A DNA stretch of 64,000 bases, from IMG/VR virus record IMGVR_UViG_3300008107_000184, positions 1 to 64,000 of that record. One strand, written 5' to 3'. Under the pieces are notes generated by a model. The model worked only from the letters and a program-made list of their open reading frames with translations, had not been told where the DNA came from and did not search any database. Origin of the DNA: a virus. The position numbers and the translations under genes were made by a program. Shown here in pieces: positions 7,748-16,183 of the stretch (positions are counted from its first letter, which is position 1; the number at the start of each line of letters is the position of its first letter).

Positions 7748-10700
7748 TTACTTATTGATTGTTTGTTTTAGTTCATCAATTTCAGTTTTTAAATCTTTAA
7801 TTGCTTCAATTAAAAGTGGGACAAGTTTTTCATAACGAACGGCGAGGTATCCATTCTCTCTTGTTGTTACTGCCTCCGGTAAAACTTCAAGAATTTCTTG
7901 TGCAACAACACCAACATCATTACCCTCTTTGTTTGATTTTTCATTCCAATCAAATGTATTACCACTGATTGAAATGACCTTATTCAAAGCATCTGGGATT
8001 GGAGTGATATTATCTTTTAACCTTTGGTCCGAAGTATAGAATGCCGTGATATCTTGAGTGACTCTTAATTCACCATTAACAGTTGTAATATCGGTGATTG
8101 CATCTCCAAGAGTTGTGTTTCCATTAACGTTTAATGTTCCAGCAACTGTTACATTTGCTCCCGAAAGACTGATAGCGGTTGATCCATCAGATGCTTGAAT
8201 ATCATTACCATTGACTCTAATATCGCCAGCAAATGTGGTCAGGGTATTTGATGTCAGAGTAATATTAGTATTACCATTTGATGCCTGAATATCATTACCA
8301 TTAATACGAATATCGCCAGCAAATGTAGTCAGAGTGTTAGATGTTAATGTAATATTAGTATTTCCATCAGATGCTTGAATATCATTACCATTAATTCTCA
8401 GGTCATTTGTAACAATTAAATCATTGGCAGTGGTTACATTTGTTCCAGATAGACTGAGTGCAACAGATCCGGTGGAAGATTGAATATCATTACCATTAAT
8501 TCTCAGGTCATTTGTGACAATGAGATTATTGGCAGTTGTTACATCTGTACCTGACAAACTAAGTGCTACAGAACCTGCTGAAGACTGAATATCATTACCA
8601 TTAATACGAATATCGCCAGCAAATGTTGTAAGTGTATTAGATGCTAATGTAATGTTTGTGTTACCATCAGATGCTTGAATATCGTTGCCATTGACGCGCA
8701 AATCGCTGCTTACTATTACAATTCCTGACCCATTTGGAGTAAGTGTAATGTTGCCGTTGGTATTTGTAGAACTTAATACATTTCCGTCCAGTCTCAAATT
8801 ATCAACATCAAGAGATGTATTTAAAGTTACGCTACCAGTGAAAACAGAATTTCCACCAACATAAAGATTTTCTCCAATTCCAACTCCACCTTTGACAGTC
8901 AGAGCACCTTTTCCAACAGAATCGGAAGATGTTGTATTTGTAATTCTGACTTGTCCACTAAATGTAACAGCATCTTTTGCTCTGATTTGTTTGTTGAATG
9001 TTACAGGACCGTCAAATTGAGAAAGAACCGTACCAGAATCACCACCCTCTACAAGAAGTCTTTCTTTAACAGTGACTTCATCATAAACAACACTGGATTT
9101 GGAAGGATCTTGTCCAGTTACTGTAGGAGTTGGAATATCATATGAAGTAACCTCACCTGAAGTTGAAGATGTTTTGGTGTTTCCACTGAAGAAATCACCA
9201 TTGTTATTCATACCAGTATAAACAACAATGCCCCCAGATCTTTCTTGTGATTGAACTAAGAAATCTTCTCTTTCAGTAAGAGACTTGATTTGAACTTGAG
9301 GAAGACCAGTGGAATAGTTTCCGGGACCGTAACCAAGATATTCAAATGTATGTCCAGAAGCACGAAGAATTGATGGTCTACGGAATTCAACTGGAATTGG
9401 GTCAATCTTACGAATTAGTGATCCTGCATCGTGAGTTTCTTTTCTTGTTCCAAGAGCACCACGAATGACTGTAAATTGAGAATTATTACTTGAAGAAGTA
9501 ATTCTCATTATTTCACTATCAATTTGGATGTAAGATCCCATTGAGAATCTTGCACCAGTTCCAATACCCGAAGTAATAGAAGAAATTTGAAGAGTTGTTG
9601 CAGCAGAATCATCTGTAATTGCTGCAGTGAGTCTTACAATTTCATTTCCATAAAAAGAAGTTTGACGAATACCAAAGTTTTCTTCTCTAATATCAGAAAT
9701 CGCATCATTAGCAGACAGACCGTGCTTCAATACATGACCATTTGCAACACTCAATGATTGATTTGTAATCGCAGTAAATGTAGTTACGCCTACTCTTTCC
9801 TTAACTAGATAGTCTCCAGCATTATTATTAGAAGAATCGATGACTCTAAACTTGTTTCCTGCCAACAATCCATGTGGAGTTGCTGTCGTGAATGTTGCAA
9901 TTCCAGTTGTTGAACTATAACTTGTAGATGTAATTCTAGCAGATGGTCCTACAATGAAGACATACTCACCAACAACTGGTGTTGGATCTCCAGCAGTTTT
10001 AGCAATAGAGATTTGAGATGCAGAATTAACTGCACTGATACGATGATAAGAATCAGATGTGGTGCCAATACCAGTAATCTGAACTACATCACCAATGCTT
10101 GTAGAAATACCGGCGGTTGATAATGTATATCTCGCGTTACCATTACCAGCACCAATTCTGGTGTTGTCAAAATAGAGTGCTTCTCCGTTTGTATATCCAG
10201 ATCCAGCGGAAATAATATCAACGGAAGTAACAGCACCACCAGTTACAACTACTTTTGCGGTGGCACCTTTCCAAGTTCCAACAGAGGGACTTGGGTCTGT
10301 GTTTAGGAGTTTTACATCATAATAGGTGCCATTATTGTATGATGCTCCAGCAGTAATCGCACCAATAGCAATACCACCGAGACCATGATTTCTTCCAAAG
10401 GTAAGAGTAGCACTTGTTGAAGATGAAGTAAGCGAAGTAATTGATTGACCAATTCCTAGAGATGTTGCGAATTTATCAATCGTTTCGCGGGTAATACTCT
10501 TCTTTAAGTCGCTTGTATTTGTGTCGCCAATTGGTGAGCGAAGTGCAAATGTTTTTGCTGCTGGAGGATTGGAATTGACATTATCTCTATCCAATTGGGG
10601 ATAAAGATCCACAGGACTTTGCGAATACTTTAGGTTTATAAACTCTTCAGGAATTCCGTTACTTGCATTTAAAACATACAAGTGGTAGATTCCATCTTGC

Positions 10701-13558
10701 TGCCCCTCAACATAAGAAGAAATTACTTCATTTCGATAGACATAAAGATTTTGTCGAATATCATTTCTTTCGAAACGAGGAAGATCTCTAATTTGGTCAT
10801 CGGTAACTCTTAAATCAATATTATTTGTGCTGGAAGCACCTGGAGTATGAACTCTTCCAGTCAAATCTGTGGTAGAGTATGTAAACGACATATCATTTAC
10901 AACAGAAGCAACACGGAATCTTCCGTTGTATCCACGATTATATGTGCCAGTTAAGTTACTGCTGTCGGTTACATTCTTAACAATGACAATATCATCAACA
11001 TTTAAGTCATGTGGAAGTTCAGATAAGACTGTAACCGTACCAGAACTTACTGTGCAAGTTGTAATGAATCTTTGATTCTTATTGTAATTGTAATCGGTGC
11101 TTGCAATACTAGTTCTTGTAAAATCATTAGGTCTTGCACCAGTTGTGCTTGAGTCCTGAATAATAAATCCGTTTTCTGGATCCTTAGCACCAGAAAGTTC
11201 TTTTGGAATAACTGCTCTTATCTTATAAACTTTCTCATCCAAACTTCTTTCATCAATGATTCTCTTCACATAAGTGAGATCGGTGGTCTCACTTAATCCA
11301 GCAACACCAAGCGTATTAATTTGATTGTAAATTTGGTTACCGCTATTTACGGTAATAAACCAGTTACCTGCACTTGAGTCATATTGAATTGGCGATCCAA
11401 TATCACCTGCAATTTTATCAGAAACTCTACTATAAACCTTCAGTTGAGTGCCACCATAAAGAGTCAGAGCTTCATTATTCAGAGCATTTGTAAATGATGT
11501 TGCAAGTTTAATTTGAGTAGAGCTAACTCGAATTGTATAGTAATCGATATGTGGGGTTACATTTTCTGGCAAATCTCCTGTTTCACTATTGATGATAATC
11601 TTTTCACCCGTTTGAATGGCATGAGTTCCAAGAGTTAGAATTGAAGAAGATACATTTGTTACTGAATATGCGTGGAAGGAACTTGTGATTCCATCCTCCA
11701 TATAAATGTCTGCAGAATATTCTGTAGCCCCAATTGCAAGGTATAATTTATCACGAACTCTTGCACCAATTCGGTATCCTTGAGTAACACTCACAGGAAT
11801 ACTATCTGATGCATTTAATCCATAAAGATAAAGATGAGTTGATACGCCAACAGAAGTTGTAAGACCAACATCAATTGACAACCATTCAATATCTTCTTCT
11901 ACTAAACTAATATCTCTTGGAGTAATGATAGAAGTGATGAAAGCATTATCATCTTTTGAAAATGCCTCTGCTTTGAATCCATCAGAGTTTAATGAAATTT
12001 GACCGAAGTTTGAGTTAGAGTTAGTAATCGATGCATCACCACCGGACTCTAAATCAAAATGCTTATTGAAACCAATTGCAAAAACAGAAACAACTTGAAT
12101 AAAAGAATCGTTTGTTACTTTGATATGACTCGTTTCCCACCCATGACGATAGATGGCATTTGGATCTAAGTGGTAGACTTTTGTTGTATCTGTTTGAGAA
12201 GCGCCAGTAGGTAAGTCTCCACCATAAACGGTGTTATAAATGACACCATTATAAGTTCTAGTTTCCTTATCATACTTTACAAAAGCTCTATCATCTTTTT
12301 GGAGTGACACAGCAGTAAACTGTGCAACAACCATTGAACGGAATCCTGATGCTTTGCTGCCATCAGCGTGCATTCCATTCATACCCCAAACTGATCTTAA
12401 TGAGCAGTTAAAGATATATGGCGAAGCACCAGATACTGTATCAGTTTCTACCGTAACTGTAGCACCCGATGCACTTGGACTAGCAGGTAATGTGATTGGG
12501 AATGTTTGAAGTAGATACGTAAATTGTGTATCACTAATGACTGCTTGTACAGTTGAAGCAATGTTATATTCTGGTGCAGAAACTCCTCTGATTTTAATTG
12601 GAGTGCCTATGTTTAAATTGTGCGCTTCTGTTGTAGTTACAGTAACTTGTGTGCTTGCTGTCGTTCCGTTACCAGAAATAATTGTTGCAATTTCAATAGG
12701 ATCTGAAGCAAAGGCACCAACAATTTGCCATTCTGGATTTCTCTTTGCAAAATCTTCAGTGCTGGCAGGAAACTTTGCAGTCGTTGGAATTGGGCGATAT
12801 GAATTAAAAGCATTCGATAACTTACTATAATACATATCAAGGTCTGTTAGACCATATGTGCCAACCTCATTGACACCATCAGCATATTCAAAACAGGTCA
12901 GTTTATGGTGAGAGAATCTTGGTGCTGACTGATAGTTACTTGAAAAGAAAGATGGGTGAGTATAAACAAGACTAGAATCATCTGCGTCAAAAAATGAAAA
13001 CTGCCAGAAATAACAAGCTCCTGTTACTCTAAAGATTGCAGATTTAGAAACCAAAGGATCCGTTGGGTTTGGAACATACTTTGGTCTAACTTTTGTTTTT
13101 CTTAAGTCAAGACCTACAATAGAAGTTCCTCTAGGAACTACAACACCGCCAGTAACGCTGTTAAATTTGTAAAGAATATTATCTTCTTGCGTTAAATCGA
13201 AGTTGGAATCTAATTCTAGGGATAAAACTGCTTGTGCAGGAGATCCAATTCCTCCAGTTGGCGGCACAGCATATGCAGTTCCACTATTATCATAAATTGC
13301 AAAACCTGGTCTGTTATCAATTAAATGCTCACCTGGCCAAACTAAAATTGTTGTTTTTTCTACTAAATCATTATCATTTCCATTCACAAAAGAAAATCTT
13401 GCTGCTTCCAATAACGCTCTTTGAATCGTCTTAAATGGCTGAGCAAGAGAGTTGCCAGTATTTGTAATTGAATCTGTAGCGTCTAAATCATTTGGATTTA
13501 CATATAATGTACGCCCTTCAATGTTTTTGATAAAGTTGTCTAATTTATTTAATCCCAA
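7748..13558 (-). CDS. Giant tail-fibre/baseplate protein with Peptidase_S74 chaperone
   Basis: 1936 residues. It starts at TTG (13558): an in-frame TAA lies five codons upstream and no ATG fits. The N-terminus (GLNKLDNFIKNIEGRTLYVN, then AQPFKTIQRALLEAARFS) is highly characteristic of a large virion protein in T4-like cyanophages, with a pectate-lyase-like opening. The middle is a long beta-rich shaft, with six NGNDIQ repeats near residues 1620-1800. The last ~100 residues match the Peptidase_S74 intramolecular chaperone of endosialidase (YTSDQRLKDNI with the Ser-Asp pair, then VGVVAQEI), which trimerises the fibre and then cuts itself off. A perfect TATAAATA box lies 31 bases upstream. Confidence 0.85.
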   Translation of the reverse strand: MGLNKLDNFIKNIEGRTLYVNPNDLDATDSITNTGNSLAQPFKTIQRALLEAARFSFVNGNDNDLVEKTTILVWPGEHLIDNRPGFAIYDNSGTAYAVPPTGGIGSPAQAVLSLELDSNFDLTQEDNILYKFNSVTGGVVVPRGTSIVGLDLRKTKVRPKYVPNPTDPLVSKSAIFRVTGACYFWQFSFFDADDSSLVYTHPSFFSSNYQSAPRFSHHKLTCFEYADGVNEVGTYGLTDLDMYYSKLSNAFNSYRPIPTTAKFPASTEDFAKRNPEWQIVGAFASDPIEIATIISGNGTTASTQVTVTTTEAHNLNIGTPIKIRGVSAPEYNIASTVQAVISDTQFTYLLQTFPITLPASPSASGATVTVETDTVSGASPYIFNCSLRSVWGMNGMHADGSKASGFRSMVVAQFTAVSLQKDDRAFVKYDKETRTYNGVIYNTVYGGDLPTGASQTDTTKVYHLDPNAIYRHGWETSHIKVTNDSFIQVVSVFAIGFNKHFDLESGGDASITNSNSNFGQISLNSDGFKAEAFSKDDNAFITSIITPRDISLVEEDIEWLSIDVGLTTSVGVSTHLYLYGLNASDSIPVSVTQGYRIGARVRDKLYLAIGATEYSADIYMEDGITSSFHAYSVTNVSSSILTLGTHAIQTGEKIIINSETGDLPENVTPHIDYYTIRVSSTQIKLATSFTNALNNEALTLYGGTQLKVYSRVSDKIAGDIGSPIQYDSSAGNWFITVNSGNQIYNQINTLGVAGLSETTDLTYVKRIIDERSLDEKVYKIRAVIPKELSGAKDPENGFIIQDSSTTGARPNDFTRTSIASTDYNYNKNQRFITTCTVSSGTVTVLSELPHDLNVDDIVIVKNVTDSSNLTGTYNRGYNGRFRVASVVNDMSFTYSTTDLTGRVHTPGASSTNNIDLRVTDDQIRDLPRFERNDIRQNLYVYRNEVISSYVEGQQDGIYHLYVLNASNGIPEEFINLKYSQSPVDLYPQLDRDNVNSNPPAAKTFALRSPIGDTNTSDLKKSITRETIDKFATSLGIGQSITSLTSSSTSATLTFGRNHGLGGIAIGAITAGASYNNGTYYDVKLLNTDPSPSVGTWKGATAKVVVTGGAVTSVDIISAGSGYTNGEALYFDNTRIGAGNGNARYTLSTAGISTSIGDVVQITGIGTTSDSYHRISAVNSASQISIAKTAGDPTPVVGEYVFIVGPSARITSTSYSSTTGIATFTTATPHGLLAGNKFRVIDSSNNNAGDYLVKERVGVTTFTAITNQSLSVANGHVLKHGLSANDAISDIREENFGIRQTSFYGNEIVRLTAAITDDSAATTLQISSITSGIGTGARFSMGSYIQIDSEIMRITSSSNNSQFTVIRGALGTRKETHDAGSLIRKIDPIPVEFRRPSILRASGHTFEYLGYGPGNYSTGLPQVQIKSLTEREDFLVQSQERSGGIVVYTGMNNNGDFFSGNTKTSSTSGEVTSYDIPTPTVTGQDPSKSSVVYDEVTVKERLLVEGGDSGTVLSQFDGPVTFNKQIRAKDAVTFSGQVRITNTTSSDSVGKGALTVKGGVGIGENLYVGGNSVFTGSVTLNTSLDVDNLRLDGNVLSSTNTNGNITLTPNGSGIVIVSSDLRVNGNDIQASDGNTNITLASNTLTTFAGDIRINGNDIQSSAGSVALSLSGTDVTTANNLIVTNDLRINGNDIQSSTGSVALSLSGTNVTTANDLIVTNDLRINGNDIQASDGNTNITLTSNTLTTFAGDIRINGNDIQASNGNTNITLTSNTLTTFAGDIRVNGNDIQASDGSTAISLSGANVTVAGTLNVNGNTTLGDAITDITTVNGELRVTQDITAFYTSDQRLKDNITPIPDALNKVISISGNTFDWNEKSNKEGNDVGVVAQEILEVLPEAVTTRENGYLAVRYEKLVPLLIEAIKDLKTEIDELKQTINK
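8150..8710 (-). repeat. Six in-frame NGNDIQ repeats
   Basis: Units of about 90-105 bp each encode (L/I)R(I/V)NGNDIQ followed by ASDGNTNITL or SS(A/T)GSVALSL versions. Two unit types alternate, with near-identical DNA, so this is a recent internal expansion of the fibre shaft next to the S74 domain. Confidence 0.8.
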
Positions 13559-13587
13559 GGTTCCACACCATTAAATTCTTCTGTGTT

Positions 13588-14130
13588 TTATTTATATTTG
13601 CTCATCCAATACTTGTGTAGAAATCCCAAAATATAATCATCGCCAGGACGCTCTTTACTTAACTTATTTTCTATACCGTTATTCCACCATTTTTTTCCAA
13701 AAGATGGATTATTTTCTCCCGATAGTCCTTTACTCATATTGTGTCTGTGTTCTTTCGTAAATATTTTTTTCTTTGCTGCCTCACTTAATTTTCGTTTATG
13801 TTCATCTGTAAATTTCTTACCTTTATGACTATCACTTAACTTCTTTTTAGTTTCATCACTTAAACGGCGACCAGCACATCCTTCTCCACCGTCAGTCATA
13901 TTTCTCAAAATACCTGTTCCCAAATCTTTTCGACCAAGGACAGCAATCATATAAATCTCGTGCTTTCTTGCTTCTTCATCGGTAAGATTTTTCTTTAAAT
14001 AAATTATTCTTTCTTTTTCTTTAGGAACAGCAATTCTATGTAAATTATTAGTAATTCTTCCTGCCTTACCCTTACCAATATAATAAGGTGTGCCGTCTTC
14101 ACGCAAATAAGCGTAAGTGTAGTATTCCAT
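13588..14130 (-). CDS. GIY-YIG homing endonuclease with NUMOD3 repeats
   Basis: 180 residues from the ATG at 14130. The frame is open to 14211, but a terminator and a late promoter lie in that extension, so the inner start is chosen. The GIY-YIG nuclease domain covers about residues 1-85: YTYAYLR, then YYIGKGKAGR with the catalytic Arg, and a Glu in HEIYMIAVLGR. It is followed by three NUMOD3-type DNA-binding repeats (LSDETKKKLSDSHKGKK, FTDEHKRKLSEAAKK, FTKEHRHNMSKG). A site-specific free-standing endonuclease like T4 Seg proteins; it probably spreads its own gene into related phages by cutting the empty locus. Confidence 0.85.
   Translation of the reverse strand: MEYYTYAYLREDGTPYYIGKGKAGRITNNLHRIAVPKEKERIIYLKKNLTDEEARKHEIYMIAVLGRKDLGTGILRNMTDGGEGCAGRRLSDETKKKLSDSHKGKKFTDEHKRKLSEAAKKKIFTKEHRHNMSKGLSGENNPSFGKKWWNNGIENKLSKERPGDDYILGFLHKYWMSKYK
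13589..13596 (-). promoter_or_regulatory. T4-late-type promoter TATAAATA
   Basis: A perfect T4 late box, 31 bases upstream of the TTG at 13558. It is also coding sequence: the final codons and TAA stop of the GIY-YIG endonuclease run through it. Confidence 0.7.
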
Positions 14131-14153
14131 CTGCTTTTTGTTTGTGGTAATAA

Positions 14154-14161
14154 TATTTATA
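14154..14161 (-). promoter_or_regulatory. T4-late-type promoter TATAAATA
   Basis: Perfect 8/8 late box, 23 bases before the GIY-YIG gene ATG (14130). The same box-to-start distance is seen for the HNH gene. Confidence 0.7.
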
Positions 14162-14186
14162 CAAGAAAAGGAGCATTTCTGCTCCC
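14162..14186 (-). terminator. Rho-independent terminator
   Basis: Minus-strand hairpin GGAGCA-GAAA-TGCTCC followed by TTTT. It closes the transcript of the gene ending at 14228 and separates it from the endonuclease promoter directly downstream. Confidence 0.8.
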
Positions 14187-14227
14187 ATTCTTTACTTTTG
14201 AATAACCACAAACAAAAGCATTATTAT

Positions 14228-14533
14228 TTATGAAGTCAAATCTTCCCCACCATATTCAAATTCAAGGTCGTCTGGAAGGTCTTCAGGGTTTTCTAACTCA
14301 ACTGGAAAGAAGCAAGGATGCACCTCTTCATCGATAAGATAGAAAGAACTTCTATATAAGTCTTCTGGTTCAAATGTACGATTCTTATCTGCTGCTCTAC
14401 AAAGATCTTGATCGTATAAATGTCCGTCTGGGAGTTCGTCAAACGTGAAAGGAATGTGATTAATAAAATACATCTTCACGATCATACTGCCATCGTTATA
14501 CCAGCAGTATGCAGTGTCGATACGATAAGACAT
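14228..14533 (-). CDS. Hypothetical protein between two homing endonucleases
   Basis: 101 residues from the ATG at 14533 (an ATG five codons earlier is only seven bases from the late box). It opens MSYRIDTAYCWYNDGSM, has several aromatic residues and an acidic C-terminus (NPEDLPDDLEFEYGGED). No domain recognised. It is flanked on both sides by endonuclease genes and ends in its own terminator, so it forms a one-gene unit within the accessory island. Confidence 0.6.
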   Translation of the reverse strand: MSYRIDTAYCWYNDGSMIVKMYFINHIPFTFDELPDGHLYDQDLCRAADKNRTFEPEDLYRSSFYLIDEEVHPCFFPVELENPEDLPDDLEFEYGGEDLTS

Positions 14534-14554
14534 AGGAAAAATTCCCATATCTTA

Positions 14555-14561
14555 TATTTAT
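14555..14561 (-). promoter_or_regulatory. T4-late-type promoter box
   Basis: Minus strand ATAAATA, 21 bases before the ATG at 14533. The TAA stop of the HNH gene (14558-14560) forms its centre. Confidence 0.55.
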
Positions 14562-15019
14562 TTTTTATTCTTACCCCTGTAGGTGTCTGTTTGAGCGTGA
14601 CAGTTGGGGCACAGGATGCGAAGGTTTTCTAAACGATTATCGTGATGGTTGCCGTTTATGTGGTCAAGTTCAATAGGTGCTGGTTTTCCATTCCACTCCG
14701 TTATACCACAGCACTCGCACTTATGTTGTTTGAGACCTTCTGCTATTAATCGTTTTTTAAATTTATGCGATTGGTGATATGAATTTTCAGTCAAATAATA
14801 TTCAATAGGTTTTTTAGTGTAATCGTGTGTTTTTCCTCTTAAGTGTGCTTGCCCAGTAAAATGAGAATCATCAAGATTTAGAGTTTTTATTCTTTTTTGA
14901 GCAACTTCATAGTTTCCACCTGCTTGTTTTAAATTAAGTTTGGATAAAACTTGTCTAATACTCGTGGAAGTTTTGACTGCCTCTATAAATTGCTCATCAG
15001 TATATTTACGATTAGACAT
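14558..15019 (-). CDS. HNH homing endonuclease
   Basis: 153 residues. The N-terminal ~50 residues are helical with a SIRQVLSKLNL segment that looks like a DNA-binding helix-turn-helix. The C-terminal third is an HNH nuclease: CECC (101-104), the ELDHINGNHHDNRLENL core (His120 metal/catalytic) and CPNCH (137-141), which together form the zinc-stabilised beta-beta-alpha-metal fold. Free-standing HNH endonucleases of this kind are mobile genes. It lies directly 3' of the tRNA cluster and has its own perfect late box. Confidence 0.9.
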   Translation of the reverse strand: MSNRKYTDEQFIEAVKTSTSIRQVLSKLNLKQAGGNYEVAQKRIKTLNLDDSHFTGQAHLRGKTHDYTKKPIEYYLTENSYHQSHKFKKRLIAEGLKQHKCECCGITEWNGKPAPIELDHINGNHHDNRLENLRILCPNCHAQTDTYRGKNKK

Positions 15020-15042
15020 AACTTAAACGGAAAACTCATTAT

Positions 15043-15050
15043 TATTTATA
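15043..15050 (-). promoter_or_regulatory. T4-late-type promoter TATAAATA
   Basis: Perfect late box, 23 bases before the HNH gene ATG (15019). No ribosome-binding purine run is visible between box and start. Confidence 0.7.
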
Positions 15051-15067
15051 TTGCTATGTCTTTTAAG

Positions 15068-15142
15068 TAGCGGTGGCGAGATTCGAACTCGCACTGTATT
15101 GATTTTAAGTCAACTGCCTGCTGCCGATTGGGCTACACCGCC
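15068..15142 (-). tRNA. tRNA with anticodon UAA (Leu), short variable arm
   Basis: Cloverleaf on the minus strand: acceptor GGCGGTG/CACCGCT (one G-U), D-stem GCC/GGC, anticodon stem GTTGA/TCAAT with loop CTTAAAA, T-arm GCGAG-TTCGAAT-CTCGC. No CCA is encoded. The anticodon UAA reads UUA (Leu), yet the variable region is only five bases, whereas leucine tRNAs normally have a long variable arm. The identity is therefore given by anticodon only. Confidence 0.85.
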
Positions 15143-15181
15143 AATAAGACCATTATAACTCAAAGAGTTGTAGTGGTCAAG

Positions 15182-15255
15182 TGCTCGTTGAGAGAATCGA
15201 ACTCTTCCTACGGCGCTTTATGAGAACGCTGCCTTCACCAGATGGCTAAACGAGC
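15182..15255 (-). tRNA. tRNA with anticodon CAU (Met-type)
   Basis: Acceptor GCTCGTT/AACGAGC, D-stem GCC/GGC, anticodon stem GCGTT/AGCGC with loop CTCATAA, T-arm AAGAG-TTCGATT-CTCTC with one A-C mismatch at its base. No encoded CCA. CAU could be initiator or elongator Met, or Ile after lysidine modification; the sequence alone does not decide. Confidence 0.85.
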
Positions 15256-15284
15256 ATTCGCTATTCGCAAATAAAGAATAGCAA

Positions 15285-15372
15285 TACGAGTGCCTGGATT
15301 CGAACCAGGTCAAAGCCGCTAATCTGGCGGAAAGAGTTTATAAGACTCCTCTGACTACCAAGTCTCACTCGC
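15285..15372 (-). tRNA. Class II tRNA, identity uncertain
   Basis: 88 nt. Acceptor GCGAGTG/CACTCGT, T-arm CCTGG-TTCGAAT-CCAGG, and a long variable arm with a CCGC/GCGG stem as in Leu/Ser/Tyr tRNAs. The best anticodon stem is GGAGT/ACTCT with loop CTTATAA, giving UAU (an Ile codon AUA reader), which does not match a class II body. The D-arm is about three bases shorter than usual. No encoded CCA. Confidence 0.7.
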
Positions 15373-15380
15373 TTCTGCGT

Positions 15381-15554
15381 TTATGATGCCTCGTTATTAT
15401 ACTCAGTGTGTATTCGTATGAGGTCATCATCGGCAGGTATCATAACTGCTGCTCTACCATTCTCGTCTACTATACCTAAACTCTCTCCGTTTTCCACTCT
15501 TTCAATTAGTTCGTCAAAACGTTCTTGAAACTCTGCCACTGTGAAAACTTCCAT
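15381..15554 (-). CDS. Phd/YefM-like antitoxin, orphan
   Basis: 57 residues. The first 40 follow the Phd/YefM antitoxin DNA-binding domain: MEVFTVAEFQERFDELIERV (helix, then helix) and GESLGIVDENGRAAVMIP (beta strands). Known members repress their own operon and neutralise a toxin with their C-terminal tail; here the tail is only about 17 residues and no toxin-like gene is next to it. Similar lone proteins occur in cyanophages. It sits between the tRNA genes and a 66-residue hypothetical, with a TATAAATA box 13 bases before the ATG. It could counter a host toxin or act as a regulator. Confidence 0.75.
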   Translation of the reverse strand: MEVFTVAEFQERFDELIERVENGESLGIVDENGRAAVMIPADDDLIRIHTEYNNEAS

Positions 15555-15567
15555 TCGGTTTTTTCGA

Positions 15568-15575
15568 TATTTATA
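15568..15575 (-). promoter_or_regulatory. T4-late-type promoter TATAAATA
   Basis: Perfect late box just upstream of the Phd-like gene (ATG 15554). The gene is also downstream of the sigma70 promoter at 15811-15839, so it may be transcribed both early and late. Confidence 0.6.
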
Positions 15576-15583
15576 CTATAGCA

Positions 15584-15784
15584 TCACTGCCCATAAATGG
15601 CAAGATCAGCATACTCAATCTGCTCAGGGTCAAGTTGAGCGGTGACAACTTCCAACACATTCATAAACTCTTCTACAGTATCACACTCAACCAAACGCTC
15701 GCTGCCCTGGTCGCTGAGGAGAAGGAAGGTGCGGGTGCATACATCAATCACAATGCCCTGGACGGTTTCTTGTGCAGTGCTCAT
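15584..15784 (-). CDS. Small hypothetical protein
   Basis: 66 residues starting MSTAQETVQGIVIDVCTRTF; a small beta-rich N-terminus and an acidic C-terminus. No known domain. It is the first gene behind a perfect sigma70 promoter and lies just upstream of the Phd-like antitoxin, so it is a candidate partner, but its composition is acidic and not toxin-like. Confidence 0.6.
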   Translation of the reverse strand: MSTAQETVQGIVIDVCTRTFLLLSDQGSERLVECDTVEEFMNVLEVVTAQLDPEQIEYADLAIYGQ

Positions 15785-15810
15785 GGGGTGGTTTCGTCGA
15801 TTACCCCCAT

Positions 15811-15839
15811 ATTATAGGGCAGCTGGGGGCGGGTGTCAA
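15811..15839 (-). promoter_or_regulatory. Consensus sigma70 promoter
   Basis: TTGACA (15834-15839), 17-bp GC-rich spacer, TATAAT (15811-15816), minus strand; 12 of 12 matches. Drives the gene at 15784 and probably the antitoxin and tRNAs. Confidence 0.8.
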
Positions 15840-16183
15840 GGGGTTTGGTCGGTCGATCCTTCAATTATATTCATAGGGTTATCCATAGGTCTTATCTGTG
15901 CTGGCACAACTCCTTGTTGAAGGGCTGAAATATAAAGTTGTTGATTTTGTTGGTTTGCCCTTACAACTTCATTTCTAAAACTTTCTACTGCTCCTCCAGT
16001 TTGATTTGATTTTTGTGCGATTTCTACTGCCATAAAAGGCATCCAAGCAACAGCACAACCCCACTCATCCACTGGTTCTCCGGTGTTAGGATTTGTCCCT
16101 CTCATTTGAGTATACCAAGAACACTTAAGTCCGATACAATCTTTTTTAATCAGTGGGCAAAAGTTGCCTGGTTTGATTTTCAT
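15836..16183 (-). CDS. Conserved hypothetical phage protein, Cys-rich N-terminus
   Basis: 115 residues. Four cysteines at the N-terminus (C8, C15, C20, and C42 in WGCAVAWMP) suggest metal binding; the C-terminal half is Gln/Asn-rich and helical. It is a type frequent in cyanophages near the tail-collar fibre gene. Function unknown. Confidence 0.65.
   Translation of the reverse strand: MKIKPGNFCPLIKKDCIGLKCSWYTQMRGTNPNTGEPVDEWGCAVAWMPFMAVEIAQKSNQTGGAVESFRNEVVRANQQNQQLYISALQQGVVPAQIRPMDNPMNIIEGSTDQTP

Noticed and set aside
13588-15372. Integration or prophage attachment site at the tRNA genes
   Set aside because: No integrase or repeat of a tRNA 3' end; the gene set is that of a lytic T4-like phage.
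15584-15784. Toxin partner for the Phd-like antitoxin
   Set aside because: The 66-residue protein is acidic, has no Doc, YoeB or RelE-like motif and has its own promoter.
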